DNA from: JBKEAJ01 sp047975005 | GTDB lineage: Bacteria; Bacteroidota; Bacteroidia; Bacteroidales; Prolixibacteraceae | Assembly (NCBI GenBank): GCA_047975005.1 | Contig: JBKECW010000064.1 | Location: forward strand, 1 to 64,000 | Reading direction: 5' to 3' | DNA length: 64,000 nucleotides | Part shown: positions 36,116-45,452 of the stretch, piece by piece | Numbering within the stretch: the first letter of the stretch is position 1 | How the letters are laid out: each line of letters opens with the position of its first letter | The notes under the pieces: generated by a model | What the model saw: only the letters and a program-made list of their open reading frames with translations | Databases searched by the model: none | What the model was told of the DNA's origin: nothing | Program-made: the position numbers and the translations under genes

Positions 36116-38317
36116 ATGGAACTAAGCAAGATGCTCTCAGCAAGACTGAGAGAGTTTTTTGGATTTGATACTTTTAAGGGAGAGCAACGCGAAATAATAG
36201 AAAGTGTACTTAGTGGGCGCAACACATTTGTGCTGATGCCTACTGGCGGAGGGAAATCATTATGCTACCAGTTGCCTGCGCTTATGTCCGAGGGTACAGC
36301 CATTGTAGTTTCGCCACTTATCGCCTTGATGAAAAATCAGGTCGATGCCGTTAGGGCTTTAGGGAGCAACAATAGTGTGGCACATGTTCTTAACTCGTCG
36401 CTGTCAAGACAAGCAATAACAGAAGTACGAGAGGATTTGTTGGCAGGTAGAACTAAACTCCTTTACGTCGCTCCCGAGTCGCTGACAAAAGAAGAGAATG
36501 TAGAGTTGTTTAAGTCAATAAAGATATCGTTCTATGCCGTAGACGAAGCTCATTGTATTTCGGAGTGGGGACATGATTTTAGGCCGGAATACCGTAGAAT
36601 AAAACCTATTATTCAGGAGATAGAGGACCGCCCAATCATAGCACTTACAGCAACAGCAACAGCAAAAGTGCAGCATGATATAAAGAAGAATCTAGGAATG
36701 CTGGACGCTAGGGTGTTTAAGGCCTCGTTTAACAGAGAGAACCTATATTATGAGATACGCCCTAAGTCGAACAATATAAATGTAGAAATAATAAAGTACA
36801 TAAAGCAACATCCCAATAAATCGGGCATTATTTATTGTCTAAGCCGCAAAATGGTGGAGAACGTAGCAGAAGTACTTAATGTGAATGGTATAAAGGCTCT
36901 GCCTTATCATGCAGGAATGGATGCAAATACACGTGCAACAAATCAAGACAAATTTCTGATGGAAGAAGTTGACGTTATTGTGGCTACTATTGCTTTTGGT
37001 ATGGGTATAGATAAGCCGGATGTGCGCTTTGTTATCCATTACGATATACCGAAAAGTCTGGAGGGCTACTATCAAGAAACTGGGCGTGCCGGCAGAGATG
37101 GTGGCGAGGGCGAATGTGTAACTTTTTATAGCTATAACGATATTCAAAAACTTGAGAAGTTTAACCATGGAAAGCCTATATCCGAACAAGAAATAAACAA
37201 GCAGCTGCTGATGGATACTGTCTCGTACGCCGAAACGGCGATATGTAGACGTTTGATCTTATTACATTATTTCGGAGAAGATTATAATATTGAAAACTGC
37301 GGCTCGTGTGATAACTGCCTGAAACCCAAAAAGGAGGTAGATGCAACTGACGATCTAAGAATGGTAATTAATGCAATCCTCAGCGTAAACGAGAAGTTTA
37401 AAGCCGATCATATCAGCGATATCTTAATGGCAAACCCGACCTCGTCAGTAAAGTCATTTAAGCACGATACGAATGCTTTTTACGGTAAGGGGATGAACCA
37501 CAGTAAAGAATACTGGTCTGCACTATATCGACAAGCGATAGTTAAGTATTACATAGAAAAAGATATTGAGAACTATGGACTACTGAAAATCACTAATGCC
37601 GGAAGGGAGTTCATGGAATCCAAAAAGAAATTTACCTTGGTATTAAATTTTGAGAAAGAAGAAAATGAAGGTGAAGATACAGAGATAAACTCTATTAACG
37701 CAGGTAGTAACGGGCTTGTCGGTGGAGGTGATGACGTTTTGGTTTCGTTATTGTTGAAATTGAGAAAAAAAATAGCAGATAAAGAGAATCTGCCTCCATA
37801 CGTAATTTTTCAGGAGCCCTCAATCATAGACATGTCTATTCAGTATCCTGTAACTATTGACGAGCTTATCAATATACAGGGAGTAGGAAAAGGTAAGGCT
37901 GAAAGGTACGGAGAGAAATTTATTAAGCTTATTGCTGCTTATGTTGAAGACAACGCAATAGAGCGGCCTGATGATTTGGTAGTTAGGTCTGTTGTTGATA
38001 AGTCGAAGAATAAGGTCTCAATAATTACCAGCATAGACAGGAAAGTTCCATTTGACGATATTGCAAACTCTTTGGGAATTGAATACGAAGATTTGCTTTC
38101 TGAAATAGAAGCAATAATAAACTCCGGAACAAAGCTAAACATTGATTATTACATAAGGGATGTTATAGACGAGGATATTCAGGATGATATAATAGAAGTA
38201 TTAAGAGAGGATCACAGCGACTCTCTATCTCTTGTAATGGAGGAACTAGGCAGGGATTACTCGGAAGAAGATGTTAGGCTGATGAAAATAAAATTCATCT
38301 CAGATTTAGGAAATTAG
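36116..38317 (+). CDS. recQ: ATP-dependent DNA helicase RecQ
   Basis: 733 residues, longer than E. coli RecQ (about 610). 3'-5' helicase for recombination and fork repair. Walker A PTGGGKSLCYQLP (Lys47), DEAH box Asp143-His146 followed by CISEWGHDFRPEYRRI (aromatic-rich loop), motif VI YYQETGRAGRDG, zinc-binding cysteines in ENCGSCDNC, winged-helix region, and an HRDC domain (about 540-615, IDELINIQGVGKGKAERYG). A C-terminal extension of about 110 acidic residues is common in Bacteroidota RecQ. 27 bases after the T9SS gene and 11 before the histidine kinase. Confidence 0.97.
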   Translation: MELSKMLSARLREFFGFDTFKGEQREIIESVLSGRNTFVLMPTGGGKSLCYQLPALMSEGTAIVVSPLIALMKNQVDAVRALGSNNSVAHVLNSSLSRQAITEVREDLLAGRTKLLYVAPESLTKEENVELFKSIKISFYAVDEAHCISEWGHDFRPEYRRIKPIIQEIEDRPIIALTATATAKVQHDIKKNLGMLDARVFKASFNRENLYYEIRPKSNNINVEIIKYIKQHPNKSGIIYCLSRKMVENVAEVLNVNGIKALPYHAGMDANTRATNQDKFLMEEVDVIVATIAFGMGIDKPDVRFVIHYDIPKSLEGYYQETGRAGRDGGEGECVTFYSYNDIQKLEKFNHGKPISEQEINKQLLMDTVSYAETAICRRLILLHYFGEDYNIENCGSCDNCLKPKKEVDATDDLRMVINAILSVNEKFKADHISDILMANPTSSVKSFKHDTNAFYGKGMNHSKEYWSALYRQAIVKYYIEKDIENYGLLKITNAGREFMESKKKFTLVLNFEKEENEGEDTEINSINAGSNGLVGGGDDVLVSLLLKLRKKIADKENLPPYVIFQEPSIIDMSIQYPVTIDELINIQGVGKGKAERYGEKFIKLIAAYVEDNAIERPDDLVVRSVVDKSKNKVSIITSIDRKVPFDDIANSLGIEYEDLLSEIEAIINSGTKLNIDYYIRDVIDEDIQDDIIEVLREDHSDSLSLVMEELGRDYSEEDVRLMKIKFISDLGN

Positions 38318-38328
38318 CCATAATTGTT

Positions 38329-39156
38329 ATGTTCATTCTAATTGTAATCGGAGCAATTGGACAGACTATTTTGTCTTGCTATTGGAGCATACTTGTACCT
38401 ATTGCTCTGTTATGTCTGTTCCTATTTTATATGCGGGTTCAAAAAAACAAACAGCGAAGGCTAGAAGCGGCAATAAATGCTAAGGACGACTACATTGCAA
38501 TGCTGGCGCATGATATGAAAACACCAATAATGACAATTAGAGGAGCAATCGAAGTTTTAGAACTCAAGTCAGAAGCATCCGAGAGAGAAAAATTCATATC
38601 TATAATTAATAGCTCGGCATTACAACTGCAGAACATTGTTGAGGACACATCCGTGCTTGCTCTAGAAACTCAGAGTACGGATCGGTTCAAGAAGGAGCGC
38701 GTTGATATAGAGCGTGTTATATGCTTGTCGGTCAGTTATTGTCAGCATCAGGCGAATAAAAAGAATGTCGCATTAAAGGTAGCGCACAATAACTCGCCTT
38801 TATGTGCTTATACAAACCGGAGTATGCTTATTGTTGCATTGAGGAATATTGTAGCCAATGCTGTAAAGTACTCCGACATTGGGAGTGTTGTTAGTATCTT
38901 AACATCGGTAACAGATTCTGTATTGATAATAAGAATTTGCGATTATGGTGTAGGAATGCAAGCTGACAAAATAGATGAAGTTTTGGGTGGCAAAAGTGTC
39001 AGCAGCTCTGTGGGTACTGTTGGGGAGCAGGGCAGTGGGATTGGTCTTGTCAACTCAATTAAAATTATAAAGATGCTGGATGGGTATGTAGATATATACT
39101 CGGAGAAAGGAAAGGGGACAGAAGTACGTGTTAGCTTGGAGTGTTGCAAGATATAG
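38329..39156 (+). CDS. Membrane-anchored orphan sensor histidine kinase
   Basis: 275 residues. One or two N-terminal membrane helices (about 1-35), then HisKA with MLAHDMKTPIMTIRGAIEVL (phospho-acceptor His about 64) and a HATPase_c domain (ANAVKYSDIGSVV N-box, ICDYGVGMQADKI, GEQGSGIGLVNSI). There is essentially no periplasmic sensor region, and no response regulator gene is next to it. The recQ gene ends 11 bases earlier, so they are probably co-transcribed, an unusual pairing. Partner unknown. Confidence 0.88.
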   Translation: MFILIVIGAIGQTILSCYWSILVPIALLCLFLFYMRVQKNKQRRLEAAINAKDDYIAMLAHDMKTPIMTIRGAIEVLELKSEASEREKFISIINSSALQLQNIVEDTSVLALETQSTDRFKKERVDIERVICLSVSYCQHQANKKNVALKVAHNNSPLCAYTNRSMLIVALRNIVANAVKYSDIGSVVSILTSVTDSVLIIRICDYGVGMQADKIDEVLGGKSVSSSVGTVGEQGSGIGLVNSIKIIKMLDGYVDIYSEKGKGTEVRVSLECCKI

Positions 39157-39275
39157 TATTTTATGATATTTTAAATAAATATTATTTATGTTTTATGGGT
39201 AAGTTTCGGATGTTGTTTGGTATCATCTTTGTTTTGTATGTTAGTGTTGGATAAGAATAAATAAAATATATTATA

Positions 39276-39872
39276 ATGAAAACGATAAAAAAAATAGCAT
39301 TATCATGTGTGATGCTTGTGCTTTTTCTAGGAGTAGCTTCGGCTCAGGTAAACAGTGATTATGACAAAAGTTATGATTTCTCAAAAGTAAAAACCTATAA
39401 ATTTTTGGGGTGGGAAAAGAGTAGTGATAAGAACATAACAGCAACCGACAAAGCAGCAATACTAAGTGCATTCGAGCGCGAGCTTGAGGCTAGAGGGCTG
39501 ACTAAAGTAGAGAATGGCAAGGCAGACCTTGCGATAACCTTGTTTGCAGTAGTAAATAAGGGAGAGAGTAAATCGGCATACACTACATTTACAGGTGGAT
39601 ATGGATATCATTCTATAGGTTGGGGTTGGGGTCCAGGTTTTTGGGGAGGTCCCGGCTTTGGAACTGCCACTACTGATATTGATACTGAATATTATAACGA
39701 GGGTACATTGGTTATAGACTTCTTCGATACAGCTAGTAAGAAACTTGTATATGAGAGTCTTATAAAAGGAGAGGTGAATGACAATGCGGCAAAACGCGCT
39801 AGTAGAGCTCCTAAGAAGATACACAAGGTAATGAGAAAATTCCCAATTAAAGAACTCAGAAAAAGAAAATAA
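39276..39872 (+). CDS. DUF4136-family exported protein
   Basis: 198 residues, signal peptide 1-23 (ends ASAQ, no lipobox). DUF4136 pattern: start DYDKSYDFSKVKTYKFLGW, then a FERELEARGLTKVENGKADL helix-strand unit, a glycine/tryptophan-rich loop (GWGWGPGFWGGPGFG, about 113-127), and GTLVIDFFDTASKKLVYESL. The basic tail (KKIHKVMRKFPIKELRKRK) is notable. Family function is not known; members are periplasmic or membrane-associated. Single-gene unit: terminator follows and the next gene is convergent. Confidence 0.85.
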   Translation: MKTIKKIALSCVMLVLFLGVASAQVNSDYDKSYDFSKVKTYKFLGWEKSSDKNITATDKAAILSAFERELEARGLTKVENGKADLAITLFAVVNKGESKSAYTTFTGGYGYHSIGWGWGPGFWGGPGFGTATTDIDTEYYNEGTLVIDFFDTASKKLVYESLIKGEVNDNAAKRASRAPKKIHKVMRKFPIKELRKRK

Positions 39873-39896
39873 GAAGTTCCAATTTTTAGAGAGGAA

Positions 39897-39933
39897 GAGG
39901 GTGTTCTAATATTTAGGACACCCTCCTTTTTTT
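39897..39933 (+). terminator. Intrinsic terminator between DUF4136 and DUF3078 genes
   Basis: Ten-base stem GAGGGTGTTC (39897-39906) / GGACACCCTC (39916-39925) with one wobble, nine-base loop, then seven T. It ends one base before the stop of the convergent gene. Confidence 0.9.
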
Positions 39934-41952
39934 CTAGTAGTAGCGGTATTTGTTTCTAATTTTTGTAGGTTTCCTGTATAAACTCCAAGTAAAGCCCACG
40001 CTGAAAAACTCTTTTATCTGCAAGCCTGCTTTCTCGTCAACCTTCGTCTCTGTTCCATCTACGATCTCGTAGACAGGAACTTTTTGATTTGCATTGTAGT
40101 ATAAATCCATTCTTAGGTTAAGGTTTATACGTTCTGTGAGATCTATAAACAGATGATTTTCCCACAATAAGTCAGCACTATTTGCAAAATCGGCATATTC
40201 GAAGAACATCCGATAGCGAGACGTCAGCTTACACTTCTCAAGCAATTTTGTATTGTAGTTTATCTCTGCTTCAAATCCTTTGTCAAACAAGCTAGTGCTA
40301 TATTTGTCTACCCCTTGGAGTGTCTGGTTGTATTTGCTCGTATCTGTGTAAAACACGTATTTTAATGTAAAGGGCGAAAGTCTTACCTGAAAATTATCCT
40401 TAGGCTTGTACTGTATACCTAAGTTGTATCTGAATGTGCCAGGGTTTAGAAGTCCGTACAGAGGCACTTTATCGGCATCTTTAGGGTAACTATAAGTCGT
40501 AAATAATTGCGTCTCAAATTCAATCCCACTGCTGTAATACCATTTGTTTATAGCTTTTATTGAGAGATCTGAATTTATTCTCAGCCTATCATGAGTACTT
40601 TTTACAGGTTCATCTTTTGCACTGTTCCATCCTTCCTCTATGAGTATAGCATTCGCCCAGTTAACTCTGTTCATGCTATAGGTAGCCTTCCCATTGAGAA
40701 TTGTCAGCAACGAAAAAGCATCGTCTCCTCCTTTTGCCCAGTATTTGTTCATTGCGACTTGCGAAAACGTCAATGTCGTATTTGTCTCGTATGTCCATGG
40801 CTGATAGGCATGTATGCCATCCTTTGTGTCGGGAATGTCTTTGTTGACTGTTATTGTATTTAGTTTCTTTAGTTCCTTCTTTTGCTGCTCTTGCATACGC
40901 TGAAACATCACATTGTCGGCAACAAACATCTCGATTGTGTTAAGGTCGACGCTTTTTATCATCAGGCTTAGCGAATCGTTCTGAGGATTTCTTACCCAAA
41001 ATCGTCGTGAGTATGTTTGTCCATTTTGCATGAGTAGAGGCTGAGAAGTATTGTCTCCATTTCTAAGCTGTATTTGGCTGGGTCTGTGATATATATAGTC
41101 AAAAACCTGCATGCAGACATCTTTTAGAAGATTGTTTGTACTTCGAGACTCGTGAGTGTTATAGTCTCTTATTAGCCTAAGGTTACTACTTATAGACTCC
41201 TTCGCAAAGACTTCTTGTTTTTCGGCTACTATTCTATCTATTACTTTGTTTGTGAAGTCAGTATTTATTGAGTCTATGTGTTTGCTCATCAGGTGATTGT
41301 TGTACTCTTGCCTTTCTTTTTCCATGTAACTATACAGCACCGAGTCTGACAGCATCATTATAATGCGTTTCTGTTCGTTTCCTCTAGAAGTATCAATACT
41401 ATTGAAGTATGAGCTCATTTTTTGAGACATATCCAAAGTGCCATTCAGAAACAAAGTGTGTCCTTGTCCCGGAGGAACTGTTTTTACTGATTTGGATATA
41501 TCTTTATAGAGGTGTTCCGGAATTTTTATATCGTTTGGGTTGATACTTGTTCTTAGATCCTTTGCTAGCTTTTCTTTTTCTTGCTGTATTTGTGAGTAGC
41601 TTTTGTATCCGCGTAATTTTAAAGAGTCTTTAAAGTTAGAATCATTGCGATAAACCAGAAACCCATCTTTGTTTATGGTCCTTTGGTAGAGAGTTTTTAA
41701 GCTGTCAATATTTGGATATTGAGCGTAAACAATCAAGCCTTGTAGCAATTCTCTGGCTTCGTCGCTAATGCTCTGCCAATCTTCGTCATAATATATATCC
41801 TTTAGTATATTAACAGCTTCGTTAATATCAAGGCTGTCATTTGCTGACTCCTGTTGGAACCTTGATGTCTGTGAACTTGCAGAGTTTATACTGAGAAATA
41901 GTATAAACACTACGCTGACTAATTTTACTAGATTGTATTTGTGAAATTTCAT
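39934..41952 (-). CDS. DUF3078 outer-membrane-associated protein
   Basis: 672 residues, signal peptide to about residue 28 (INSASSQ). The C-terminal half (about 395-670) is the DUF3078 region, with the hallmark FSQVAMNKYWAKGGDDAFSLL and alternating beta-strands ending in FSVGFTWSLYRKPTKIRNKY, suggestive of an outer-membrane barrel. The N-terminal part is helical, rich in Lys, Asp and Gln, and may be periplasmic. No biochemical function is established for the family. Downstream of the glucosaminidase by 25 bases on the same strand, so a cell-envelope role is plausible. Confidence 0.82.
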   Translation of the reverse strand: MKFHKYNLVKLVSVVFILFLSINSASSQTSRFQQESANDSLDINEAVNILKDIYYDEDWQSISDEARELLQGLIVYAQYPNIDSLKTLYQRTINKDGFLVYRNDSNFKDSLKLRGYKSYSQIQQEKEKLAKDLRTSINPNDIKIPEHLYKDISKSVKTVPPGQGHTLFLNGTLDMSQKMSSYFNSIDTSRGNEQKRIIMMLSDSVLYSYMEKERQEYNNHLMSKHIDSINTDFTNKVIDRIVAEKQEVFAKESISSNLRLIRDYNTHESRSTNNLLKDVCMQVFDYIYHRPSQIQLRNGDNTSQPLLMQNGQTYSRRFWVRNPQNDSLSLMIKSVDLNTIEMFVADNVMFQRMQEQQKKELKKLNTITVNKDIPDTKDGIHAYQPWTYETNTTLTFSQVAMNKYWAKGGDDAFSLLTILNGKATYSMNRVNWANAILIEEGWNSAKDEPVKSTHDRLRINSDLSIKAINKWYYSSGIEFETQLFTTYSYPKDADKVPLYGLLNPGTFRYNLGIQYKPKDNFQVRLSPFTLKYVFYTDTSKYNQTLQGVDKYSTSLFDKGFEAEINYNTKLLEKCKLTSRYRMFFEYADFANSADLLWENHLFIDLTERINLNLRMDLYYNANQKVPVYEIVDGTETKVDEKAGLQIKEFFSVGFTWSLYRKPTKIRNKYRYY

Positions 41953-41977
41953 CTAATGCTACTTTTATCTTCTTATT

Positions 41978-42985
41978 CTAATTGCGAAGATAAATAATTT
42001 GTCCTTTATATGGAACATCTTTGACTCCCATGTCATTAATTTTAAGTAGCGATTTTAATTTGATACCATACTTCTGCGAAATAAAAAACATATTCTCGTT
42101 AGAATCTGCAACATGATACAGCCTTCCCTTCGGACCTTTACTCTTTTTCTTCTCTATGTAAATAAGCTCACCTATTCTGGGTTGACTATTAGCCCCGTAG
42201 TCGTTGTATTTGGATATTTTGTGTGCCGACACTCCTAGTTCCTTTGCGATAGATTCAAAAGTGTCGCCTTTGTTAGCTTTGACAGCTGCCAGTTCGTTAT
42301 ATGTTATAATATTACGTTTCTGAAAAGCATTGATGACAACTCTGTCGCAATCCTTAAAATTCTTATGTCGTACGTCTGTAGCCCTCTTAGACTCAATAGA
42401 GTTGCGTAAAGAATTTTGACTGTGTGATGCATACAAAGTACTATTTTTATTTGCATGGTCGTAGCGATGCAGGTCATAGTTTTCGATTATTCCAATCAAT
42501 CTGTGGGCATAGTCGGGAGCGGTGGCATATCCTGCGGCTTTCAGTCCCTTTGCCCAGCCCTTGTAGTCCGTATGACTTAGGTTGAATAAACTGCGATATC
42601 TTGCATTGTTGGACAAAAAATCAGAGTGGTCCTTGTATGAGTCGTATGCACTAGAATAGCTTCTGAAGCATTCATTTGGAGCATCGTCCGTATGATAAAC
42701 TTTCCTTCCCGTCCAGTGGCTCTTGCACTTTATTCCAAAATGATTGTTTGACGATCTTGCTAGGGTACTCTTGCCCGCTCCTGACTCTAGTATACCCTGA
42801 GCGAGGGTAATGCTTGCAGGAATCCCTGTAGCATGCATCTCTGAAATTGCCAAGTTCTTGTACTCGTCAATATATGAAATCCAAGACGGAATTAAGGTAG
42901 CGGATTTGGATGTCTTTTTAGATTTGTCTGATGCATGTGCACATAGACTAAAAGTGATTAAAACAAACACAAATAACTTTTTCAT
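41978..42985 (-). CDS. Secreted N-acetylglucosaminidase (GH73/FlgJ-like) with two LysM domains
   Basis: 335 residues, signal peptide 1-18. GH73 glucosaminidase domain about 35-175: ITLAQGILESGAGKSTLA with the catalytic Glu, NNHFGIKCKSHWTG, FRSYSSAYDSYKDHSDFL, LKAAGYATAPDYAHRLIGII. Two LysM repeats follow (about 230-285 and 290-335; NKGDTFESIAKELGVSAHKI and ADSNENMFFISQKYGIKLKS), which bind peptidoglycan. It cleaves the glycan backbone of the wall, for growth or division. A standard Bacteroidota housekeeping autolysin. Confidence 0.93.
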   Translation of the reverse strand: MKKLFVFVLITFSLCAHASDKSKKTSKSATLIPSWISYIDEYKNLAISEMHATGIPASITLAQGILESGAGKSTLARSSNNHFGIKCKSHWTGRKVYHTDDAPNECFRSYSSAYDSYKDHSDFLSNNARYRSLFNLSHTDYKGWAKGLKAAGYATAPDYAHRLIGIIENYDLHRYDHANKNSTLYASHSQNSLRNSIESKRATDVRHKNFKDCDRVVINAFQKRNIITYNELAAVKANKGDTFESIAKELGVSAHKISKYNDYGANSQPRIGELIYIEKKKSKGPKGRLYHVADSNENMFFISQKYGIKLKSLLKINDMGVKDVPYKGQIIYLRN

Positions 42986-43015
42986 GTATCTTGCTTTATA
43001 TGATTTCTAAATTAT

Positions 43016-43023
43016 TACTTTTG
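43016..43023 (+). promoter_or_regulatory. -7 element (TACTTTTG) for cytidine deaminase
   Basis: Exact TAnnTTTG match, transcription start expected near 43030, 20 bases before ATG 43050. Confidence 0.55.
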
Positions 43024-43049
43024 ACAAAAATATATATGTAACAAATATT

Positions 43050-43526
43050 ATGGCAATAGAAAATATCAACATTACTTGTGAAAAACTCAGGCATAGAGAG
43101 CTTAGTCAGAAAGACTTATCTCTTGTAGATGCAGCTCGCAAGGCTCTGAATTTGGCTTATGCTCCATATTCGCAATTTAGGGTGGGCGCAGCGTTACTGC
43201 TTGATAACGAGAGTGTTGTATTTGGGAATAATCAGGAGAGTGCAGTGTTCCCAAACGGTCTTTGTGCAGAAAGAGTCGCACTATTTAATCTGAACAGCAA
43301 TCAGCCCGGCGCAAAAGTTATCAACATTGTGATATCCGCTGTCAATAAGTTAGGAAACAGCCCTGTGTGCATATCTCCATGTGGTGCGTGTCGACAAGCA
43401 ATATTGGAGCAAGAAATTAAACAGGGTACACCGATACGTATAATTCTTGATGGTAGCGATTATGTTACGATTATAGATTCGGCACAATCCCTGTTGCCCA
43501 TTCCATTTCTTCCTTCGGAAGTCTAG
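43050..43526 (+). CDS. cdd: Cytidine deaminase
   Basis: 158 residues. Converts cytidine and deoxycytidine to uridine forms in pyrimidine salvage. Zinc-dependent core: YAPYSQFRVGAALL, then NGLCAERVALFN with the Cys ligand and catalytic Glu of the tetrameric class, and CISPCGACRQAILE with the two remaining Cys ligands. Complete in length. The last four bases overlap the convergent rluA-like gene. Confidence 0.96.
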   Translation: MAIENINITCEKLRHRELSQKDLSLVDAARKALNLAYAPYSQFRVGAALLLDNESVVFGNNQESAVFPNGLCAERVALFNLNSNQPGAKVINIVISAVNKLGNSPVCISPCGACRQAILEQEIKQGTPIRIILDGSDYVTIIDSAQSLLPIPFLPSEV

Positions 43527-44203
43527 CGGACACTGTCCACCACGTCGTTCCAAACATTGTCGAAGGGAGGATCGGCAAGTATTGTTATGGTCTCCTTTTT
43601 TACGGGATGTATAAATTCCAGCTTGCGGGCGTGAAGCATTATTCCGCCGTTGCGGTTTGATCGTTTTGCTCCATATTTTAAATCGCCTTTGATGTGGCAA
43701 CCTATTTTTGCCAATTGTGCCCGAATTTGGTGATGTCGTCCGGTCTCAATTTCCACCTCAAGTACATAATAATTCCCCAGTCTGGCTTTCAGTTTGTAGT
43801 GTAAGACTGCTTTTTTAGCTTTTCCCTTCGGGCTGTTGTAAGCGTGGCTACGGTTCTGAGCTTCATTCTTTTCGAGATAATGAGTTAGTGTACCATTGTC
43901 ATTGGGTGGCAAGCAGTCGACCACAGCCCAATATGTTTTTTTTATATCCTTTCCTTCTCTGAACATCTCGTTCATACGCGATAGTGCCTTGCTGGTGCGG
44001 GCAAATACCACAACGCCACTGGTGGGGCGGTCGAGGCGATGTATTAAACCAAGAAAAACGTCGCCGGGTTTGTCGTATTTCTTTTTTATGTAGGCTTTCA
44101 CGTCGTCCATCATACTGATGTCGCCGGTTTTGTCGCCTTGTACAATTTCCGAGCATTGCTTGTTTACGGCGATAAGGTGGTTGTCTTCGTAGAGTATGTT
44201 CAT
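43523..44203 (-). CDS. RluA-family 23S rRNA/tRNA pseudouridine synthase
   Basis: 226 residues, catalytic domain only (no S4 RNA-binding domain), which places it in the short RluA/TruC-like branch. Catalytic Asp in GLIHRLDRPTSGVVVFA; also VNKQCSEIVQGD near the start, LGNYYVLEVEIETGRHHQIR and GDLKYGAKR. Isomerises uridine in structural RNA; which site cannot be told. Overlaps cdd tail to tail by four bases. Confidence 0.93.
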   Translation of the reverse strand: MNILYEDNHLIAVNKQCSEIVQGDKTGDISMMDDVKAYIKKKYDKPGDVFLGLIHRLDRPTSGVVVFARTSKALSRMNEMFREGKDIKKTYWAVVDCLPPNDNGTLTHYLEKNEAQNRSHAYNSPKGKAKKAVLHYKLKARLGNYYVLEVEIETGRHHQIRAQLAKIGCHIKGDLKYGAKRSNRNGGIMLHARKLEFIHPVKKETITILADPPFDNVWNDVVDSVR

Positions 44204-44245
44204 TTTATCAAATTGTTTGACGATGTAGCAACATCAAATATTTTG

Positions 44246-44253
44246 CAAAGGTA
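44246..44253 (-). promoter_or_regulatory. -7 element (TACCTTTG) for the pseudouridine synthase
   Basis: On the minus strand TACCTTTG is an exact match; transcription would start about 36 bases before the ATG at 44203. Confidence 0.5.
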
Positions 44254-44311
44254 GTAAAACTATATTGCGCCTGAGCTGATTTTTTAAATTCATATTTGTA
44301 GTATTTCCTTA

Positions 44312-45439
44312 TCACATGTTGGTCGTTGTACAAAAATGGTAGATTGTAGTGCTGCTCAAAGTGGCACCGGCGTCTAGTCTAGTTGTTGGGAAATTGTCAT
44401 GGTTTGGTGAGTCTGGAAAGTGCTGGGTTTTAAGGCAGAAGCCGGAGCGTGCATTGTATCTCTTTTTTGATTTGCCAATTTTGCCGTCAAGATGGTTGCC
44501 GGTGTATAGTTGTATGCCTGGTTCGCTTGTGTATACTTCTAGCACACGTCCGCTTTCAGGCTCTACTATCCTTGCTGACAGATGCTCGATGACTGGATTG
44601 TTTAGCACAAAGTTATTGTCTAAGCCCTTGCCATATTTTATTTGATCTAGCTTTGAGTCTACGCGGTCAGATATCTTTGCCGGTTTTGTGAAATCTAAAT
44701 CCGTTCCTAAGATGCTTATAATTTCTCCTGTGGGAATCATCTCATTATCTATTTTGGTAGCTTTGTCGGCATCAATCATAAGTTCGTGGTTCGTTATGTC
44801 GCCATTGCCTTCTCCATTGAGGTTGAAGTAGCTGTGATTGCTTAGGTTTATAACTGTTGCTTTGTCGCTTGTCGCTTTGTAGTCGATTCGGAGCTCGTTG
44901 TTGTCTGTTAGTGTGTATGTTACGGTTATCGTTTTGTCGCCGGGAAATCCCCAAACTCCATCTTTTAGAAACAATGACATACTTATGGAGTTGTTACTTT
45001 TTTCGTTAATGCTCCACACCTGATGAGTCGAGTTATTGCTGTCTGAGTATAGGTATGAGGCAACACTGTTTAGAGGAAGTAGATATATGTTGTCATCAAT
45101 TTTAAAACTTTCGTTTGATATTCGGTTGCAGTATGGGGCAATTATTGCACCGTGATAGTCTTTGTCTTTTGCATAGTCGCCAATCCGATTGAAGCCTAGA
45201 AGCACATCTGCAAGTTGTCCGTTTTTGTCTGGCGCGTATATTGATACGAGCCTAGCTCCGTAGTTTGTTACTGTTACTAGCATATTTCTTTTGTTCTTCA
45301 GAATATGAAGAGAGGTTCTTCCGCTACCAGTGTCTGAGGTAAAGTCTTTTTTTGAATACATAAGTTCTACCTCGGGGTATTTCTTGTCGCAAGATATTGC
45401 CAACAGCAATGTGGTTAAAATTACTATATAATTTCTCAT
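44312..45439 (-). CDS. galM: Aldose 1-epimerase (mutarotase), lipoprotein form
   Basis: 375 residues with signal peptide and lipobox LLAISC (Cys17), so it acts outside the cytoplasm. Interconverts alpha and beta anomers of aldoses such as galactose. Family motifs: VTNYGARLVSIYAPDKNG, GAIIAPYCNRI with the substrate Arg, NLSNHSYFNLNGEG with the catalytic His, ELMIDADKAT, and late FCLKTQHFPDSPNH. ATG 45439 is 13 bases after the exonuclease stop, same strand: likely one operon. Could serve the sugar symporters of this genome. Confidence 0.93.
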   Translation of the reverse strand: MRNYIVILTTLLLAISCDKKYPEVELMYSKKDFTSDTGSGRTSLHILKNKRNMLVTVTNYGARLVSIYAPDKNGQLADVLLGFNRIGDYAKDKDYHGAIIAPYCNRISNESFKIDDNIYLLPLNSVASYLYSDSNNSTHQVWSINEKSNNSISMSLFLKDGVWGFPGDKTITVTYTLTDNNELRIDYKATSDKATVINLSNHSYFNLNGEGNGDITNHELMIDADKATKIDNEMIPTGEIISILGTDLDFTKPAKISDRVDSKLDQIKYGKGLDNNFVLNNPVIEHLSARIVEPESGRVLEVYTSEPGIQLYTGNHLDGKIGKSKKRYNARSGFCLKTQHFPDSPNHDNFPTTRLDAGATLSSTTIYHFCTTTNM

Positions 45440-45452
45440 CCTATTTTTGTTT

